7,684 nt of DNA, from assembly GCA_012515495.1 (NCBI GenBank), contig JAAYYH010000051.1, positions 1 to 7,684 on the forward strand, read 5' to 3'. The stretch is from Coriobacteriaceae bacterium. Its GTDB lineage: Bacteria > Actinomycetota > Coriobacteriia > Coriobacteriales > UBA8131. The notes under the pieces were generated by a model. It was given only the letters and a program-made list of their open reading frames with translations. It did not search any database and had not been told where the DNA came from. This document shows, one piece after another, positions 5,607-7,684 of the stretch. A program made the translations under genes and the position numbers. Positions within the stretch are counted from its first letter, which is position 1; every line of letters begins with the position of its first letter.

Positions 5607-6370
5607 TAATCCAATCTCACTGGTATTCCCTGACTGGCCATGTACTCTTTGACCTGCCTGATCGTCAGCTCTCCAAAATGGAAGACGCTGGCAGCCAAAA
5701 CGGCATCCGCCTCTCCCTCGAGGATACCCTCAGCAAAATGCTCGAGCTTACCCACTCCCCCGCTGGCGATGACCGGGATGTCCACAGCCCGGGCGACTGC
5801 CCTGGTGAGCGCCAGATCGAAGCCATCCTTGGTACCGTCGCGGTCCATCGATGTCAGCAATATCTCCCCGGCACCACGACGGCTGGCTTCCTCGGCCCAT
5901 GAAACCACGTCGAGATCGGTGGCGACTCGTCCACCATTGAGATAGACTTGCCATCTATCTGTACATCCGATACGTTTCGCATCTATGGCGCAGATAATCG
6001 CCTGCGAGCCGAAGGCAGCTGCGGCAGTGGCGATTAACGTAGGATCCTTCACCGCAGCCGTGTTGATGCTGATCTTGTCGGCACCAGCGGCTATCATGGT
6101 ACGAATATCAACGATATCACTGAATCCTCCGCCCACAGCATAGGGTATATGCAGCTCCTCACTGGCCCGAGATGCCATCTCGATGGTAGTCTTTCGGCCT
6201 TCGTGAGTAGCAGTAATGTCGAGGAAGACAACTTCATCCGCACCGGCTTCATCATAGGCGGCAGCCAGCTCGACCGGATCGCCAGCATCGCGCAGATTGA
6301 CGAAACTGATACCTTTCACCACTCTGCCATTCTTGACGTCCAAACAGGGTATCACTCGTTTGGTCAACAT
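5606..6370 (-). CDS. hisF: Imidazole glycerol phosphate synthase, cyclase subunit
   Basis: HisF is the (beta/alpha)8-barrel half of IGP synthase. It uses ammonia delivered by HisH to turn PRFAR into imidazole glycerol phosphate and AICAR, the latter returning to purine synthesis. The 254-residue length is normal. Catalytic Asp11 (RVIPCLDVKNGRVVKG, 5-20) and Asp130 (ICAIDAKR, 126-133) are present, as are the phosphate-binding glycine stretches GGGF (80-83), TSMDRDGTKDGFD (173-185) and IASGGVGKLEHF (201-212). GGGF replaces the more usual GGGI, a conservative change. The ATG at 6370 overlaps the end of hisA by seven bases, and AGGAG lies rather far upstream (12 bases), so coupling to hisA is likely. 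Confidence 0.97.
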   Translation of the reverse strand: MLTKRVIPCLDVKNGRVVKGISFVNLRDAGDPVELAAAYDEAGADEVVFLDITATHEGRKTTIEMASRASEELHIPYAVGGGFSDIVDIRTMIAAGADKISINTAAVKDPTLIATAAAAFGSQAIICAIDAKRIGCTDRWQVYLNGGRVATDLDVVSWAEEASRRGAGEILLTSMDRDGTKDGFDLALTRAVARAVDIPVIASGGVGKLEHFAEGILEGEADAVLAASVFHFGELTIRQVKEYMASQGIPVRLD

Positions 6371-7095
6371 AAAGTACCCACGCTCCTCACTGCCTGTTTC
6401 ACGGTAAACGCTTTCTCATATATCGCCCGACCAACGATAACCCCCTCTATCCTGTCGGTACCAAGGCGCGACAGCTCGACGATATCATCCAAACTGGCGA
6501 TTCCTCCGGATGCGATCACCGGGAATCCGGCGCACTGGGCCAGGCGATCGTATGCCGCGGCATCGATACCGGTCTGCATACCATCGCGGGCGATGTCGGT
6601 ATAGACCAAATGGCGGATGCCCCAGTCAGCCAGCTGCGCCACCAGCTCTGTCGCGGGAACACCCGCGCCCTTGCACCAACCTGAGATGGCCACCTCACCG
6701 TCGCGAGCATCGATACCGGCGGCGATGATCTCCCCGAACGCGACAACAGCCTGCTTGGCGAATCGCGAATCGGTGACCAGCTTGGTACCCAATACAACCC
6801 TGGTAGCACCAGCTAGCACCAGACGCTCGATGGTCTCCAGTGTTCGTACTCCTCCGCCTACCTCAACCTTCAGTCCGGTCTCACTGATGATACTCTCAAT
6901 TATCGATAGATTGACAGGATCGCCACTGCGTGCCCCGTCAAGATCCACCACGTGCAACCAGCGTGCTCCCTGCTCCCTGAATATCACAGCCTGCGCAACC
7001 GGGTCATCGTTATAGACGGTGACTGCGCCATAGTCACCTTTGGCAAGGCGCACAACCTTTCCCTCCAGCAGATCGATAGCTGGCAGTATCTGCAT
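6364..7095 (-). CDS. hisA: ProFAR isomerase (phosphoribosylformimino-5-aminoimidazole carboxamide ribotide isomerase)
   Basis: HisA performs the Amadori rearrangement of ProFAR to PRFAR, the substrate of HisH-HisF. Two adjacent ATGs exist (7098 and 7095). I prefer 7095 because AGGAG then sits six bases upstream instead of three, and the catalytic aspartates fall at 8 (LPAIDLLEGKVVRLAKG) and 129 (AGIDARDG), as in well-studied HisA. The product is then 243 residues, a normal length. Phosphate-binding loops GGGVRTLE (80-87) and IASGGIASLDD (195-205) and the ISGW stretch (137-140) are present. Actinobacteria often have the bifunctional HisA/TrpF enzyme PriA; I see no decisive PriA signature, but the sequence alone does not exclude it. 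The start overlaps the hisH stop by one base (TGATG). Confidence 0.95.
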   Translation of the reverse strand: MQILPAIDLLEGKVVRLAKGDYGAVTVYNDDPVAQAVIFREQGARWLHVVDLDGARSGDPVNLSIIESIISETGLKVEVGGGVRTLETIERLVLAGATRVVLGTKLVTDSRFAKQAVVAFGEIIAAGIDARDGEVAISGWCKGAGVPATELVAQLADWGIRHLVYTDIARDGMQTGIDAAAYDRLAQCAGFPVIASGGIASLDDIVELSRLGTDRIEGVIVGRAIYEKAFTVKQAVRSVGTLC

Positions 7096-7684
7096 CATCG
7101 GCTCCTCTCTGCCATCTTCACGAAATTCGCCATTACCCTAAGCCCTTTGTGTGATGATTTCTCAGGATGGAATTGCACACCAGACACTGACCCCTTGCGC
7201 ACAGCACAGGCAAACTTCTCAGCATGCTCCACAGTTGCCAAAACGTCACAGCTATCCTCGGGCTCGCACTGATAGGAATGAGTGAAGTAGAGATTCGAGC
7301 CATCCTCTATCCCCGAGAACAACGGCTCTGTATCGCTCGTCACTCGTTCGATGAACCGTACCTGATTCCAGCCGACGTGTGGCACCTTGAGCCGCTTCCC
7401 CTCAGCAGATATGCTGCCGATACGCTTGCATCTTCCGCGCAACAGGCCTAGTCCTTCAGCATATTCACCTTCGGGCATCCCCTCATCACCATAGTCAAAG
7501 ATCAACTGCATCCCCAAGCAGATGCCCAAGAACGGCACGCCCTGTCGTACGCACTCGCGGATAGCCTGCATCTGACCGCTGGCTAACATCGTACGTGAAG
7601 CATCGGCAAACGAGCCGACACCGGGCAAGACGATGGCATCAGCACTGCGGATGTCATGCGCTTCTACGCTGATAATGGCTTCAC
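7095..7684 (-). CDS. hisH: Imidazole glycerol phosphate synthase, glutaminase subunit, N-terminus cut by window edge
   Basis: HisH is a class I glutamine amidotransferase that hydrolyses glutamine and passes ammonia to HisF. The frame is open to the right edge of the window: reading in from there gives EAIISVEAHDIRSADAIVLPGVGSF, so the true start lies outside, probably only 10-25 residues further. About 195 residues are visible. The catalytic cysteine is in GICLGMQ (codon at 7520-7518), and the His-Glu pair is in VQFHPEKSS (codons at 7169-7167 and 7163-7161), completing the triad. PGVGSF (near 7625-7608) is the oxyanion-side loop, and the conserved VPHVGWNQV stretch precedes the HSY region. 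A TTG at 7628 could be mistaken for a start, but it lies within conserved sequence. AGGAG at 7106-7102, inside this gene, serves hisA. Confidence 0.95.
   Translation of the reverse strand, partial: EAIISVEAHDIRSADAIVLPGVGSFADASRTMLASGQMQAIRECVRQGVPFLGICLGMQLIFDYGDEGMPEGEYAEGLGLLRGRCKRIGSISAEGKRLKVPHVGWNQVRFIERVTSDTEPLFSGIEDGSNLYFTHSYQCEPEDSCDVLATVEHAEKFACAVRKGSVSGVQFHPEKSSHKGLRVMANFVKMAERSR
7102..7106 (-). promoter_or_regulatory. Shine-Dalgarno site deciding between two hisA ATGs
   Basis: AGGAG lies within the last codons of hisH. Its distance is three bases to the ATG at 7098 and six to the ATG at 7095, so the second ATG is favoured. Confidence 0.55.

Noticed and set aside
5405..5902. 165-codon plus-strand frame across hisI/hisF
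   Set aside because: Antisense to two genes with complete catalytic motifs; no family resemblance.
7095..7628. hisH starting at TTG 7628
   Set aside because: The frame continues upstream through conserved HisH sequence (HDIRSADAIVLPGVGSF) to the window edge, so 7628 is internal.
1..7684. CRISPR array, tRNA/rRNA genes, insertion sequences or phage genes
   Set aside because: No regularly spaced repeats, no cloverleaf or rRNA-like stretch, no transposase or integrase motifs, and no terminal inverted repeats with target duplications were seen on either strand.

Overview
This window most likely comes from a bacterium of the Gram-positive, actinobacterial type; a Coriobacteriia-like host is my best guess. 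The reasons are separate hisI and hisE genes, a MacA/YknX-like adaptor with a long cytoplasmic N-terminus and no outer-membrane partner in view, a roughly half G+C composition judged by eye, and strong Shine-Dalgarno signals including one before a TTG start. The taxon is an inference, not a reading. Every supported gene lies on the minus strand, so transcription runs from high to low coordinates.

Right half (about 4928-7684): the distal part of a histidine biosynthesis operon in the order hisH-hisA-hisF-hisI-hisE. The genes are packed with stop/start overlaps. HisH (5' end cut by the window edge) and HisF form imidazole glycerol phosphate synthase, HisA is the ProFAR isomerase, and HisI and HisE are the separate PR-AMP cyclohydrolase and PR-ATP pyrophosphatase. 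All key catalytic residues I looked for are present, so these look like functional genes.

Middle (4694-4927): a 234-base gap after hisE, rich in inverted repeats. It holds an 8-bp perfect hairpin, a perfect TATAAT box facing left, and a 7-bp dyad at the predicted transcription start. Two unrecognised membrane-protein genes follow: a 144-residue acidic/serine-rich protein with one C-terminal membrane segment, and a 288-residue protein with an N-terminal membrane anchor, a short PASTA-like stretch and a large predicted extracellular domain.

Left half (1-3374): a 197-base gap with a weak terminator candidate and a weak promoter/dyad candidate, then a three-gene ABC exporter of the MacAB/YknXYZ type. 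Its parts are a membrane-fusion (HlyD/MacA) adaptor, a LolD/MacB-type ATPase and a MacB/FtsX-type permease whose C-terminus is cut by the window start. The three genes are nearly contiguous and must be one transcriptional unit. The exporter substrate cannot be read from the sequence.

Nothing here is a clear-cut novel system. The least explained parts are the two membrane proteins lying between the his operon and the exporter, and the dyad-rich control regions in front of each unit.
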